From NCBI RefSeq assembly GCF_003369915.1, contig NC_046673.1, forward strand, positions 20,141,718 to 20,205,717: a DNA stretch of 64,000 bases. The letters run 5' to 3'. The notes beneath the pieces are model-generated. The model searched no databases. It was not told where the DNA came from and saw nothing but the letters and a program-made list of their open reading frames with translations. The position numbers and the translations under genes were made by a program. Of the stretch, positions 1-13,287 are shown in pieces (the stretch's first letter is position 1; every line of letters begins with the position of its first letter). The stretch comes from Drosophila miranda. Its lineage: Eukaryota; Arthropoda; Insecta; Diptera; Drosophilidae.

Positions 1-1567
1 ATGAGATTGTGGCCCTCGGCTACAGGGAGAGTGTCAATCTAGCCCAGATCAAGACCTTTGTGGAAATGGACTCGCACGAGGAGAAGGTCTACCAGGCAGT
101 GCGCCAGACACAGGAGCGGGAGGCACGCCAGAAAATGCGTGAAAAGGCCAAGGAGCTCCAACGTCAGCGCATGGAGGCCAGCAAGCGTGGCGGTCCATCG
201 ATGGGCGGTCTCAGTGGCCGCAGTGGTGGCTTCAGTTCCGACAGCTTCGGCAGCAGCGGGGTCAGTGGCGTCTCGAGCAGCGTCCACGCGCCATCCATTG
301 AGTTGGACAGTAAACCCATTTCGAGCAAGGCGGCAGTGTAAGTAAATATTTCTCTTTGTCCGCGGGATCTGGAGTAATACCAAACATCGTTCTTATCTCA
401 TACAGGAAGCCATCATCGCGCAACGCCCTGAAGCTGGGTGGAAAGTCTAAGGATGTCGACAGCTTCGTCGATCAACTGAAGAGCGAGGGCGAGAAGATTG
501 CCAATCTGGCGCCAGCAACGGCTGCCAGCGGCTCCGGATCGGCGACTAGCGCCAGTGCAGCGGCCAAGGCAGCCATGTCGGCCGACATTCACAAGGAAAG
601 GTATGTACCGGTGGTGATTGGTGTTGTTGGTGCTCAATCACACACCTGCTTCTGCTCCGCTCATTTCAGCGTGCATCTGAAGATTGAGGACAAGCTGGTG
701 GTGCGTCTGGGACGAGATGGCGGCGTCCAGCAGTTTGAGAATTCTGGCTTGTTGACTCTCCGCATCACGGACGAAGCATGCGGCCGTATTTTGTTGAAGC
801 TGTCCCCCAATCATGCACAGGGCTTGCAGCTGCAAACGCATCCGAATGTGGACAAGGAGCTCTTCAAGGCGCGCAGCATGATTGGGCTTAAGAATCTGGC
901 CAAGCCATTCCCTCTGAACACCGACGTCGGTGTCCTCAAATGGCGCTTCGTCTCACAGGATGAGACGGCCATTCCATTAACCAGTAAGTGTTGGCTGTTA
1001 GCATACCCTCACACATCCTTCCTCTACCGCTCTCTCGCTCATATCCATGTTTGTCTGCTGTTGAATTCTCGCGTCCACAGTTAACTGCTGGCCGTCGGAC
1101 AATGGTGAGGGCGGATGCGACATTAACATTGAATACGAACTGGAGGCTCAGCATCTGGAGCTGCAGGATGTGGCCATTGTTATACCCTTGCCGTGAGTAG
1201 CCGCCATGGACTACTGCGCCATCCAGTAGACAGATTATAATTCTAATTCTAATTTTTGACTGCCCTCCGCAGAATGAATGTGCAGCCGACGGTGGCCGAA
1301 TACGATGGCACCTACAACTACGATGCACGCAAGCATGTGCTGCAGTGGCACATTCCCATAATCGATGCCGCCAACAAGTCTGGCTCGATGGAGTTCAGCT
1401 GCAACGCATCCATTCCGGGCGACTTCTTTCCCTTGCAAGTATCATTCGTCTCGAAGACGACGTACGCGGGCGTGATTGCCCAGGACGTCATTCAGGTGGA
1501 CAGCGAGGCGTCGGTGAAGTATTCGAGCGAATCCATATTGTTTGTGGAGAAGTACGAGATCGTGTAG
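1..1567 (+). CDS. deltaCOP: Coatomer subunit delta (delta-COP), 3' exons, partial
   Basis: Subunit of the COPI coat that carries cargo from Golgi to ER and within the Golgi. The window starts inside an exon. Exons read 1-337, 406-600, 670-983, 1081-1192 and 1273-1567, all with GT/AG borders and matching phases; the stop is TAG at 1565-1567. The first exon carries the conserved stretch MDSHEEKVYQAVRQTQERE and a charged helix, followed by a Gly/Ser linker, the LKLGGKSKDVDSFVDQLKSE segment typical of archain, and then the C-terminal mu-homology domain (about 670-1567) ending in VEKYEIV. The family identification is from remembered similarity to human ARCN1. The N-terminal longin domain lies outside the window. 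Nothing looks broken. Confidence 0.95.
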
Positions 1568-1975
1568 GTCTCGTCATGCCTACACCTGAGTAGTACATAA
1601 TACATACACCTAGAAATCCACTTTACATTTTTTTTGGAGCGACTTTTGCGCGTTATGATCGATTCGATCCGATTTGATTCGATTTGATGCTACTACATGT
1701 TATAGATTATTTTATTATACTTAAATGTTGCATTGGCGGAGATCGGCTTCTCAAAGACACGACCGACCCAACAGAGTAATTCCAAAATTTTACAATATCA
1801 AACGCGGAAACATTCTGCACTTTCACTTCCGATGCGTATGAAATGGCAAAATTATAATAAACAAACGGTAATTAGTTGTAATTGGCGATTGAAAAGTGTT
1901 TTGTTTAATCCAGGCTGGCGTACAACTGCATTTCACTTAAAGTATGTTTATCCGCAATACAATGAATAAACACGA
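1568..1975 (+). terminator. deltaCOP 3' UTR and polyadenylation region
   Basis: AT-rich sequence after the deltaCOP stop contains AATAAA hexamers near 1857 and 1966, either of which could direct 3' end formation. No ORF with coding character is present. Confidence 0.5.
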
Positions 1976-3189
1976 AAAAATGAAATTTTAAAATTTACTT
2001 AATTGTGGCGCCCTCAACAGGCTTTTTAGTATTTCGATTTAGTATTTTTGGTATTTCGCTTCGTATATTTGGGATCTTTACAACCGAAGTCCATCTGATC
2101 CGATTTGATCAGAAACTTCCATACGCAGGTTTTTTGAATTTTCGCTCTAAAATCGTACTTACGTGCATTATTTATTCCAATGGATTGGATTTAAGTCCTG
2201 TTCGCTCATTCCGTTTCAAACAATCTATATTTCGCGCGCACTACTCGTATCCATTCGATAGTATCGATACCCGAGCTTGAATTGAATCGGTTCGAACCGG
2301 CTGACAACAATGAGTCTCATTCCATACTTTTAAATAATGTACTTTAATTACTGTACTTGGATCGACATATGGTGATGATTGGAACAGCATTTCCCAACCA
2401 TTGAAAAGGTAAACCCAACGGTACGTGTTGTTCGTATTCAGTAGATCGTATTTGGATATATTTCTGAGGGTCAGACCGTATACCTTATCGGATTTTCTGA
2501 TTTTCTTGCCACCATGTCTAGCTCACACACCTCCCAATTTTAAAACTTTTCATAGAATTTTCCAGTATTTTCCAGTATATTTTAATACGCGTTATGTACT
2601 CCACCCTCTCGTCCAATGCACCAATGTAGAAACCGTGTAGAAATTCCACTTAAAGCCATGTCCCAGGTCACATCAAATACTAATTCGTGATCAGCATCGA
2701 ATTTCTGATCGTTTGACATCAAAATCTCATTTTTTCTTAAATGTCGGAAAAAAGCCATGTCATAAAGTGGATAACAGAGGTTTTTCACTGGCGCTTTCAA
2801 GGGGTTTTTATAAAAAAAACGGTCAAAAATGTTTGAAACGAACACATATTTCCCCTTCAGGTGTCGCCTTTGGTAATTACATAAAAATGTAGTTAAAATG
2901 AAGAATTTGTCTAGTTGGTGTGTAGTTACCATGTAATGAAATGAATTTAGTGTTGACTCTTTTTTCTTAAACCTTATTTTATAAGCAACGCAATAAAGAT
3001 GAGAATTTAAAGTTAACCAGTCTTGTAGGAAATCGATTCATCAATCGGATTATACGAAGTGTTCTGGGCTTAAGATTCCGGCTAGCTAGTTATATTCAAC
3101 CGAATATCAAAATAGAAGAATATGATGGAATACGAATACAAATAATTCGTCAGTATATCTTTGGTACATTTTGAATCTACGGCGTATAT
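1976..3189. other. Intergenic spacer between deltaCOP and the PHLDB-like gene
   Basis: About 1.2 kb of AT-rich DNA. It holds a DRE octamer at 2262-2269 and, at about 2450-2500, an imperfect copy of the promoter-proximal sequence found at about 3186-3230 (shared GGTATATTTCT-like and TCAGACCGTATA strings). I see no convincing gene. Confidence 0.5.
2262..2269. promoter_or_regulatory. DRE octamer TATCGATA
   Basis: Perfect palindromic DNA replication-related element, a common Drosophila core-promoter motif bound by DREF. It lies between deltaCOP and the next gene. Whether it is used is not visible from sequence. Confidence 0.4.
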
Positions 3190-3248
3190 TTTGGTATATT
3201 TCTTAGAATCAGACCGTATATCTTATCAATGGGCCCGCGGTCACACTG
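3190..3248 (+). promoter_or_regulatory. Motif 6 / motif 1 core promoter
   Basis: TTTGGTATATTT at 3190-3201 fits the Drosophila motif 6 consensus, and CGGTCACACTG at 3238-3248 fits motif 1. This pair, in this order, is typical of broadly expressed TATA-less fly promoters. It faces the PHLDB-like gene and is the best candidate for its start site; an upstream noncoding exon running from here to a splice donor near 3734 (AAG then GTATGG) would fit. Confidence 0.6.
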
Positions 3249-5505
3249 TAAGTCACAGCGCATCGTCTCGGCGGCGTCTAATCGTATCCGTGTCCGTGTG
3301 TTTATTTACATTTATTCCTTGCTCAAGTTCAGTTTGTTTTGAGTTGTGTTTTCGTTGTTTTCTCGTTATTTTTTTGAAGTTGCAATGCCGGGCTGTCAAC
3401 TTTAATTCTAAGTGCGTTTGTGTTATATCGTCCACCTTTTTGCTTTCTTTCCCCTTGTTTTGCGGTTTCCTTTTGGTGCAGCAAATAAACTCGTTTTTTG
3501 CCTGCGACTGTGTTTGTGTGTGTGTGTCTCTCTGTTTGTTTGCGCGCGGCTTTTTTTTTATTGTTGAATGCAAGTTTTAAAACATTTTTTGTACTGATTG
3601 CATTTGTAATTTCCATTGTAGCAACAATTAAAGAAACAGCAACGAAAAACGTAGGCACCGCAGCCTGAAGCAGTGTCAAAGCAGCAGCAACAGTTGAGGG
3701 CGGAAGCGGCGGCCAAAAACCGTAGGAAGAAGGTATGGTATGCGCCTATCATTTGAATTTAAATATCTTGACACCATTTCCCGCGTTGATTAGAATAATT
3801 TTAATTTTTGTAATTGAATTGACAACGGTACTTCCACTGTCCATTATTTCCCTCCCTTCCTCCCGCCACAAAAAGAAACTCAAACGCCCTTGACAGCTGC
3901 CAACTTCGAGAAGTTGCAGTGCTGCCTGCCGCCACTGCCGTTGGAACTCGAGCAGCAGCCGTAGCAGCCGCAGCCACAGCAGCAGCGTCGCGACGCTTTA
4001 GTGAAAAGCGGTGAGAAAAGAAAAAGAAGAAAGAAAGAAAAAGGCAAGGCAAGAGAAGGCTTTCGGCTTTGGCTTTGGCATCAGCTACAGCTACAGCTTT
4101 GGCTCTGTCTTGGCTTCCAAATCAAATGGAATTTAGCCGGTTTCCATAAAAAGCAGCCCAGACGGTGTCGAGCGGTAGGAGGGGAGGTGAGACGACACCA
4201 TAGCTTGTGTGGAACGGTTAGAGAGGGGAACAAAGCGAGGAGCAAGCTGCAGAGGAGACCCAAGGCCCCTGGGAGACGCAGAGAGAGAGCGAGAGCGAGA
4301 GAGGGATTGGCAGACAGTTCTCAAGTGAGTGGGTCAGTCGCTGTCGCAGTCGACGTCTTGAGCACTTCTCTTGTCTTTACAACTTAGCTCGAGGAGGGGG
4401 GGGGACTGATAGAGTGAGCGAGAGAAGGATTATGGATGGGCAAAGCGGTTGGATGAGGAGTTGCGAAAGTTCAGTTGCAGTTACTTGTGCTCTCTCTCTC
4501 TGTCTTTGTCTCTCTTTTCAGTTGGTTTTCCGTTGTTGTTTTTTTGTGGGGTGTGGCTGCAACTAACTGTGAGCCGGGGCTTAACCTTTGTCCGCAAGGA
4601 GATGCATTCCTATTGGAATCCACTCAAGCAGAACCCCCGCGTGGAACACATTCCACAGAGGTGTCAGTGGCATCCACTGATTGGCATATCCATAACGGTG
4701 GTAATTAAATATTTGGTGGAACGACCCCGCCATTGCAGTTTCTAATCGAATCGATTCAATAAGAAACTTTCTTCAAGCCAATATATTCCACACTGGGATC
4801 CAATCCAAGGGAAAAAGCGACGCCTTAAGACGCAGCATGGATCGAATTCTCTTCTAACAGCCTCCCTGGAATCCTTAATCCACACTATACCCACATACAC
4901 TAAGTTCCACACTATGTTCGATTCAATTCCATAAACAAAAATACACTGGAAATGGCGATGCGCTGTATACCCTGTACATCTGAAATACATATATGTATGT
5001 AAATTGTATAAATTGGCAACACAAAAAGGCAAGGCCAGTCGCCAAGAGCAACACACGGCAGGGCGAGCTTAAATACACAAATAACAAGACAAATACCATA
5101 TAATGCCCAAAACGAAAAAAGGCCAAGATACATATTTAATTATTTACTCGAGAACTTGTTCAGTTCTCTTCAGCGAAATTTCAAATGCGGGATTTCGATT
5201 TCAAACGTTCTCCCGCGGCAAAAGCACAAGATATTTATGCATGTGTATATGTGAGTGCTCTGCTCTGCTGTGTTTGTTGAACGTGTCGGAGATCAACGTG
5301 AGCGGAAAGGCCAGGGCAGCGAGCAGCAACAGAGGAAAGAAAACCAAAGCAAAGCAAAGCCAAGTTCAAGCGTAAATAAATGCTCGCTTGAAAATCTCCC
5401 TCTCTCTCTCTCTCTCTACTTATGTATATGTTTATATGATTTAGCTGATTTTACAGCATTAGTAATGCTTAAACTGAACGATTTCGAATCGATTGATTGA
5501 CCATA

Positions 5506-5513
5506 TATCGATA
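5506..5513. promoter_or_regulatory. DRE octamer TATCGATA
   Basis: Second perfect DRE palindrome, inside the long 5' intron. It could mark an alternative internal promoter or be chance. Confidence 0.3.
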
Positions 5514-7346
5514 GATTTTAAGCTTTTAAACTTGCTCAAAGGGTATTCGCAGTTCGTTTTGAAAGCTCTCTCTCCTTCTATCTTCTCTATCCATTCTTAT
5601 TTTTTTTTTCTCTGTATTTTAATGTTTTTTTGTTTGCTTGCAAAATGATATTTTGTTAGGTGGGCTGTGCGGGGCTGCCGTTATTAAACTTGAAGTCGGT
5701 TTTACAGGGTATATTCATGGCAGAAGCAACAAGTAACATGTGTGCACGCCTGAATCTCGGTAATTGCACAACGAGCGAGAAAACTTTTCAATTTGTCACG
5801 TCCAACGTCTATGAATCACACAAGTCACACGAATCATATGATCCACAGGGCCTTTTCCCTTCCCTTCCCACCGACTTCTCTACTGATTACAGGATAGCCT
5901 TATGGTCGGAATATCGCTTACAGCGTTCCTTTTTCTTGGTCTTTGGCTTCCAAAGCCGATAGTTGATATTGCCTTAAATTAGTTTGTTGTTTTAGCCGGC
6001 TCTCGAAGTGAATGGTATCCGCTTATTCAGTTAACAAATGTGTGTTGCTATTTGCTTTTGTTTTCTTAGCGGTGGGCACTAGATCTGATTCAAAGAAATG
6101 TGTCTTCCAGCCCACACGAGAAAATACATTTGATTTCATTTGATATATCTCGTTGTGTGCGTGTGTGTGCGGCACAAACAAGAGATGGAAGGAGGCGCCA
6201 TACCCATAATACCACTCAACATTGTCGTATTCCCCATCAACAGGCAGCTCGTATAAACATCAACATTGTTTGATTGCAAACGGAGAAGACTATTGCCAAA
6301 AGAAAACGGCCATCCGCAGCATAGAAAACACACTTCCAGAGTCGACTGTGTGTGACACAGTCAGGGCAAATAGTTTGTTGACCAGGCGAAATGAAAATAA
6401 AGACAGATTCGATGTATTTCCTCCGCCTAGATCCTTTGTTCCCCATCTATCCATCCGCTCTCTGGGTGGGCATTCCCTGGAAACTTTAATTATTGCAGAC
6501 CATTAAATGCCTCAAGCGCATGACGGATGGCGGCTCCGGCTTTCTGGATAGCTAGCTCTTCCATCATCAAATTTCAGTTGCAAAAACAATGGGATACCGA
6601 ATACTTACATACACAGGAATTCCCTTGAATTCCGTTTCGTCGTGAGTCTGCCAGAAAGTCTCAAATTAAAGCCGAGTCTTCGGATTTCAGCAAGTGGATT
6701 AACAAACAACAAAAATAAAACAGCTTGAAGGCCAGAAGGGTATTATGACTTTGTACAGAATTCTTTGAAATGATCAAGATAAGGGAAACAGTTGCAATGG
6801 AACATTTTTTCAGCCGAAAGCTCACATTTTGTAATGCTTATTGGATGGAGTAAATACACATAGAAACCATTTCCTTATATTTCTTGATTGATTGAAATGT
6901 AACCAATTGTTTCTTGTTTGTTCAAACTTCGAACCACTGTGCCCATGCCCACTGTGGAAGGGAGAACCGGGCTCATTTGCATTCCCCTTTCCCCCCGCAC
7001 CGGCCTACATTATGCCTGTGTGTGTGTGCTTTGTTCTTTTTATGAGTTTTTTCCCGCATTTCACACTTGCACTTCTCCCTCTCTATTTTGTGTGTGTGTT
7101 TTTTTTTAAATTTGTCTTTTACGATGCTGCAGCTGCACATGTTTCATTTTCAGGGCGAAAACGTGGAGGGCGGGGGGTGGGGCGCATCAGCATTGCCAAT
7201 ATTGTTTTCTACCCCACCCCACCCCAACCCCGAGTGGCTGCAATCTCCTGCTCCTCCAGTGCTTTGCACATTTGCATCCGACAGTTTTTTGTTTTTGTAA
7301 ACCGGACGCACTTTGTCACCGTCGCTGCTGATCTTTAATGCTTCCT

Positions 7347-7374
7347 CTGTGTGCGTGTGTGTGTGTGTGTGTGA
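7347..7374. repeat. GT/TG dinucleotide microsatellite
   Basis: Nearly uninterrupted TG run in the 5' intron; further TG and CT tracts follow at about 7480-7525. Confidence 0.7.
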
Positions 7375-10300
7375 ATGATAAATGACATGTGTATGTATGG
7401 GGTGTACGATCGTGTGTCTGCATGACATGTGGCGATAGTCGGACGACGACACCTTTGTCGCTCTCATTTTTTCTGTTTCTCTCTCTCTCTCTCGCTATCG
7501 GGGGGTGTGTGTGTGTGTGCGTGTCTGTCCTATTTCTCCAGTTGGATAGCCCATTCCACATTCCCCTAACCCATCACATAACCATAAACGCACATTCATA
7601 ATTTCTACAATGGAAGGCAGCAACAGCGCAGCATAAAATGCAGACAATAATAAACAATACCAAAACAGGCGCTTCCGTTTTCCGGCCATCCATCCATCCG
7701 TCCAGTCCATCCAAACGCATGAAAGAACCAACTAACACGAAACACTCCACTTCGTTTTGTTTCGTTGTGTTTCGTTGTATTCCGTTCTGTGCAAAAACAA
7801 AACAAAGCAGAAAGCAGAATAATGCGACTACCGACTAGCAGATACCCGCTAATGGGATTTTGGGTACTTAAGAATAGGGGTGACAGATTTTCCTAGCGAT
7901 CCTTTCTCGATCTCTTTTAGAAAGTTGACACCCACTCCTCCCAAAAATAGCCCTTCCATTGGACTGTTACTACCCTTTCCACATTCTTCTTTCAATAAGT
8001 ACTATGTGCTCGCTGCCCTTTTTGTTGCGGCAAAGAGTTCAACAAACCGGCCGGCACTCCGACTCCGACTCCAGGAGGGCCGGAGACCACGCACAATGGG
8101 ACCATGCGTGGGAGCGGGATGGCCTTCATCTTGCCTTTAATTAAACGCATTTCGCCGAGTTGAATTTAATTGAATCAATAAACTAAATCAAGTGTCTGCC
8201 AACATTAGCCAATGCCGGAGGTCTCGACTACCGCCGCCCACTTCGATACAGATGCAGAAAGAGCTCTCGCAATGGTTACTCTATCGATAAACACAGATAT
8301 ATTTACATATCTGGGTGGATTACTGATCTCCCTCCATGGCTCCATAATACAGATCTTGTCCTTCAGAATAGCACAAATTTGCTTTTGAATTCTGAATGAG
8401 ATGTTAATTACATTTTCGATTGTAATGTGGGGGTTTCCGTAATTATTATTTACATGTTTTTTACAATATATTATATCGTACAAACGAGCGCATACAGACG
8501 AGTGTGTACAAATGTATAATAGAGCTCTCGCTTTGTCTGTTGTTGCGTGTTTCATTAATGAAGTCATCCCCAGAGTCAAATCAAGTTTTTGTTTCCACTT
8601 TACTTTAGTTTTGCATTGCCCCTCCGCCCCACACACACACACACAGCCGCAATGAGAGACATAAGAAAGAGAAACTTGCCTCAAGAATGCCGCAGCTGGA
8701 AATACCCTTGACGTATCGATTGTTTCAATGATATCCCACAGATGTGCAATCATGAACACGACATGTATGTTGTTTTTGGTACTATTTCACTTGGCTTGAA
8801 ACAAATGGATCTCTCATGGATCTGAAAAGTCTGTTGAAAGTTGCAATACCCTCGGAAAGGGTACAAAGTGCCGTTAAAGTTGGTTTGCTGTAAGAAGGGA
8901 GGGGGGGCTGCTGTGATTGTCTCCTCTCTCTCTCCCGCTCTGCCTTGATGTCATGCAAAATGCAATGACGGCTGTTTGATGCCGTCGGGCATGCCTTTGT
9001 GGGGTATCTGCGCTGACATCACGCATTTGTTTGCATTTGCATTGCACCTCTGGCGGGCCCTGTCGCCCCCTGCTCACAAAACGATCCATAAATGATGTCC
9101 CATTGTCCCATTGCTTACTTCAATTGAACTCAATTGGAAATGGGCATGGAATTGGAACTGCGGAATGGGTAGGGGATGAGTGGAATTGAGTCAAGTAGCT
9201 GAGAATTGTCGGGAAATTGTGTGTTAATTAGATTCTTCGACTCTTCATCTGTACAGCTCGTGCTTCTCCCCATTTTCGGGTAATTCTCTTCAAGTGATGA
9301 GCATAATTAACAAGCCACTTGACACACAGCGCCTAACCCCATCATCTTTGTCTTCAACCCTCCTCCGCCGCCAGTCCTAGAGATGAGAGAGTGACCAGGA
9401 ATGGGGCCACGCACAAACAGCTGTGTTGCTGCCTCAATTTGTTAACTCTCAACATTTTATTAATTGTGGAAATGTGAAAGATGAAAAAGTGTGTAATGTG
9501 TACACTCGAAGAAATACCTTCGATTAAATCTGTAACCGCTAGAATCCATTGGGAATAAAACAGTTTTCGATGGCCTTTAGTTCCGATACTGTTTCGATTG
9601 TATCGTGTTTCTCTCAGTGTATGGAGTATAGATTTGGGTTGGCCTCCTCTCGAATTTAGTTCGTGACTTGCATGATCTCCGCCTTCCACGCTTCACGGCC
9701 TCTCACTCGCCGATCTCTATGGGTTTCTGCTGTGCGTTGGCTTTAATGTTGGTGGCCTTTTGACAGTTTCAAGTGGCGCCCACAATTTACCGTTAGCCAT
9801 GGCTCACTTCAAGTGTGTGTGTTTTGTGTGGGGTGTGGGTGAAGTTGAACATGTTAATGGCTGGATCCCCGAGAGAAATCCACAAAAACACAGCAGTCAT
9901 TCGTCGCTCTTTGGTTCCCCAAAAAAGGTTTTCGATCTTAAAATATGTTGCTTTTTTTTTTAAGGGAGGGATAAATCATAAAATCATCCACTTAGTATAG
10001 CCCGGCGGCAGAAATAAATACAAAAAAATTGACTATTTCCAAGGAGAGCCCATCAAGATTATTAAATCTAATTTTCTGAGAATCCCTTCGCAGACTTTTA
10101 ATTTTTGGTTCCAGTTTCTGTCTCTGTTCCTTGGTAATCATTGATCACTGTAGCCGGTGGCATGCCACCCCATATGACAAACATTTTTGGGGGCAGGTAA
10201 ATAAAGCCATGATAATTTTCACACATTATTGAGCGCATCGCTCGCTGCCAGGGTGGTGCCGTGCCGCGTCGTGCCGCAAGGTGCAGTGGTGCCATAAGTG

Positions 10301-10550
10301 GGTTGCACTTTGTTATGCATGGCAGGCGCACGCCCACCAGCCACACACACCACACCACACCACACCTGATGCACGTAACTGTGCCACAATGGCAGGCGGG
10401 GTGGGGCATGTCCAAGACTGACCTTGCCTTTCCTACGCCACACACAACACCACACCACAGCGAATGAAATCCGCGGCGATTTTGTCACAAATTACACATA
10501 AATTTGCGCGTGTGTTTTGTTCGTTGTCTCTCCTTTCATTTCTCTCTTTT

Positions 10551-10743
10551 TTATACCCTTTTAGAGGAAGGTATTCGGATTTGCATGCCATGCCCAAGAA
10601 GAGTCACTTCCATTTGGAGGCTGGAATATCTCAAAGAAATATCTGTGGCATTTTTAATCGAAACTCAATTAAATTCAAGCGATTTTCAGGCCTGAAGTTC
10701 CCAAAAGATCGAATCACATCGAATATCGTATGAAAAGGGTATC
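10551..10743. mobile_element. Short inverted-end repeat element (MITE- or INE-1-remnant-like)
   Basis: Begins with TTATACCCTTTTAG and ends with AAAAGGGTATCA, giving imperfect inverted ends about 190 bp apart around sequence with no ORF. The ends resemble INE-1 or TA-targeted miniature elements; the family is uncertain. Confidence 0.4.
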
Positions 10744-11769
10744 AAGCGCCTCCTTCCGTCTGTGTTGGCTGTGTTTATCTTTTTGGCCACGCTTTGTGGA
10801 TCTAATTTGATTCACAATTTGCCAAAAAAAAAATACATAAATAATGTTTATTTCGGTTAGCATACATAATTATGTCTGGGGCCGGGCCTGGCCTGGCCTG
10901 GCCTGGTCTGTTTGAGCGAAATTTGCCCGTAATTGTGCCCCAATGTGTTCCACATTTGGTTGAACCCCCCACCCCTACAAGTATTTGATGTCCCCGCGAA
11001 GGTCTGGTCGCGAAATGTACATTTTTGCGGTATATGTATATAGGTATAAGTGAGTTTTTGCATTTACATAAGATAACGAACACCTGGCAAAGGCAAGGGT
11101 GGGAAGGGAGGCGCATTCCCTAGGCATTACCAGTCAGTCCATTGTCCAGGTCACGTTCGTTCTCCACCGACGACAGCCGTGTATGACAATCTGCTTGAAA
11201 TTCTACTCAAGAAGGGGCCCTGGGTGGGGGGGCTGTAATCATGGCTTGATACATGCCTACATATATCTTCAGGTAAAGCCATTGTATCCCGAATTGCAGA
11301 TCTTGGGGATATACATATGGCCAATTCTAGGTACAGTCGAGCTCAGGGGAGCTCAGAGAGACACCGCACGTGGCCGTTCGCTTATGGTACATTTTGTATG
11401 GCGCATACACGATCCAGCCCCTCCCCGCACTTTCGTGGATGGTGTCATACAGCCTTAAACCAAGAGCAAGACCCCTACGCTCCACATGGGTTCCAGGCGG
11501 TGTTTTCTTTGCTTCTTTTTTTTGTTTTGTTTTATTTTTTTATGTGTTCAAACAGCAAAATTCAATTAGCGATCGGTTCGCCCACCACCCAAGACACCGA
11601 AAAAGCGAATGTGCGTTTGAATTTTTTTTTTGGAACCACTAGAAACGAAAACAAACTGTGCCGATTGCAAATATTGACAGTTGGCCCGGGCTAATGCACC
11701 TTGCACAGCCTCCTCAGCCACCCCCCCACCATATCTATTCAGTAATTCCCATTTAAAGGCATAATCGAA

Positions 11770-11791
11770 CCATCCATCCATCCATCCATCG
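11770..11791. repeat. CCAT tetranucleotide microsatellite
   Basis: About five tandem CATC/CCAT units in the 5' intron. Confidence 0.7.
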
Positions 11792-12109
11792 GGGAATATT
11801 CGAAGTTTCGAGGGGCTTCCACGGGTACCAGCTGTGTTTGGTCTCTATAAATAAAGTCAACTTGAAAATGGCAAAAAATATTCATGGGAGAAACCATTTA
11901 TGGAGATGGATCTTGAGACAGGGGAAGTACTGATGGGAGGAAATATACGAATACTTATTTGCAGCTTGGGAAACCCGAGGAAATCGAAGAGTTTTGACAC
12001 GCTTTTGTTGGGGGCCTTCTCCTCCTGCTCCTCCCATCGGCTCTAACCAATCCATTAGGCCCCTCCACGTGTCACTTTGATGAATGTTGTGTGCTGTTGT
12101 TGGTCTTTT

Positions 12110-13287
12110 TATACCCGATACTCAAAATGAGTATTGGGGTATATTAGATTTGTGGTAAAAGTGGATGTGTGTAACGTTCAGAAGGAATCGTTTCCGACCC
12201 CATATATAGTATATATTCTTGATCAGTATCAATAGCCGAGTCGATTGAGGCCTGTCTCTCTGTCCACTGTTACAGACGTTAAACAGAAAACGCAGAATCG
12301 TAGAGGCTGACTATATCTTCTAGAGTGCAAAATCTGAACCAGATCGTATAATTATTATAGCCAGAATCAAGAAAACAATTTCATTCTCTCTCGCTCTGTC
12401 TCTCTCTAACACACAGGTTTCATGGTCAGTTTTGCCTATTGCAAAATATGAGTTCAAGGATCTCAGAGACTATAAGGGCTAGAGCAACCAAATTTGGTAT
12501 CCACACTCCTGTGATATCGGACCTTGACCGTTTTGTGTCAAAATTTCGCCACACCCCTTTCTGCCCCCGCAAAGGACGAAAATCTGGGGCATCCACAAAT
12601 CTCAGAGACTATTAACGCTAGAGTAACCAAATTTGGTAGCCAGACTCCTGTTAGATCTCACTATTAAACGTATATTTCAAAATTTCGTTCCCCCTTTTTT
12701 TTTTTTTAGTTTTATTTTAAGCAAAAACAATACAAATCCAAAATAATAATTACTCAATAAAAATCAAAAATAATAATTATTCAATAAAAATCAAGAATAA
12801 TAATTATTAAATAAAAATCAAAAATAATAATTATTCAATAAAAATCAACAATAATAATTATATTAATAATTATTAAATAAAAATCAAAAATAATAATTAT
12901 AATAATAATTATCCAATAAAAATCAAAAATAATAATTATAATAATAATTATTCAATAAAAATCAAGAATAATAGTTATAATAATAATTATTCAATAAAAA
13001 TCAAAAATAATAATTATAATAATAATTATCCAATAAAAATCAAAAATAATAATTATAATAATAATTATTCAATAAAAATCAAGAATAATAATTATAATAA
13101 TAATTATTCAATAAAAATCAAAAATAATAATTATTCAATAAAAAAAAATAAAAAAAATAATCATACAATAAAAATCAAAATTATTAGAATAATAATTTTC
13201 TGTCTCTCTCGCACGCACTCTTTGTCGTGTCGTGCAATGTTAGCGCCGTCTGGTGGAGGAGAGCCATTCTGACTAAGTATCGGGTAT
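12110..13287. mobile_element. INE-1 / DINE-1 non-autonomous element
   Basis: Opens with TATACCCGATACTC and closes with AAGTATCGGGTATA, an inverted-end pair. The interior has phrases I recognise from INE-1 copies: CGTTTCCGACC, TATATTCTTGATCAG, AGCCGAGTCGAT and repeated CTCAGAGACTATAA / CTAGAGYAACCAAATTTGG blocks. No transposase is encoded. The element is about 1.18 kb because an AT-rich minisatellite has expanded inside it (12725-13190). Confidence 0.75.
12725..13190. repeat. AT-rich minisatellite inside the INE-1 element
   Basis: Tandem array of the core TCAATAAAAATCAA followed by one or two AATAATAATTAT blocks, giving units of about 27 and 36-39 bp. Around a dozen units are present, with small substitutions such as AAGAATAATA. 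Spacers are not unique, so this is not a CRISPR-type array. Confidence 0.85.

Noticed and set aside
2582-2932. 116-codon minus-strand ORF downstream of deltaCOP
   Set aside because: No similarity I recognise, no splice or promoter context, AT-rich spacer.
3161-3580. 139-codon plus-strand ORF near the promoter
   Set aside because: Made of T-rich low-complexity sequence with GT repeats; it overlaps the presumed promoter and 5' UTR.
8205-8759. 184-codon minus-strand ORF in the long 5' intron
   Set aside because: Composition is intron-like, it crosses a CA microsatellite, and no motif is recognisable.
12725-13190. Regular repeats that might suggest a CRISPR-like array
   Set aside because: Eukaryotic context, repeats directly abutting with no unique spacers, and AT-rich minisatellite composition.
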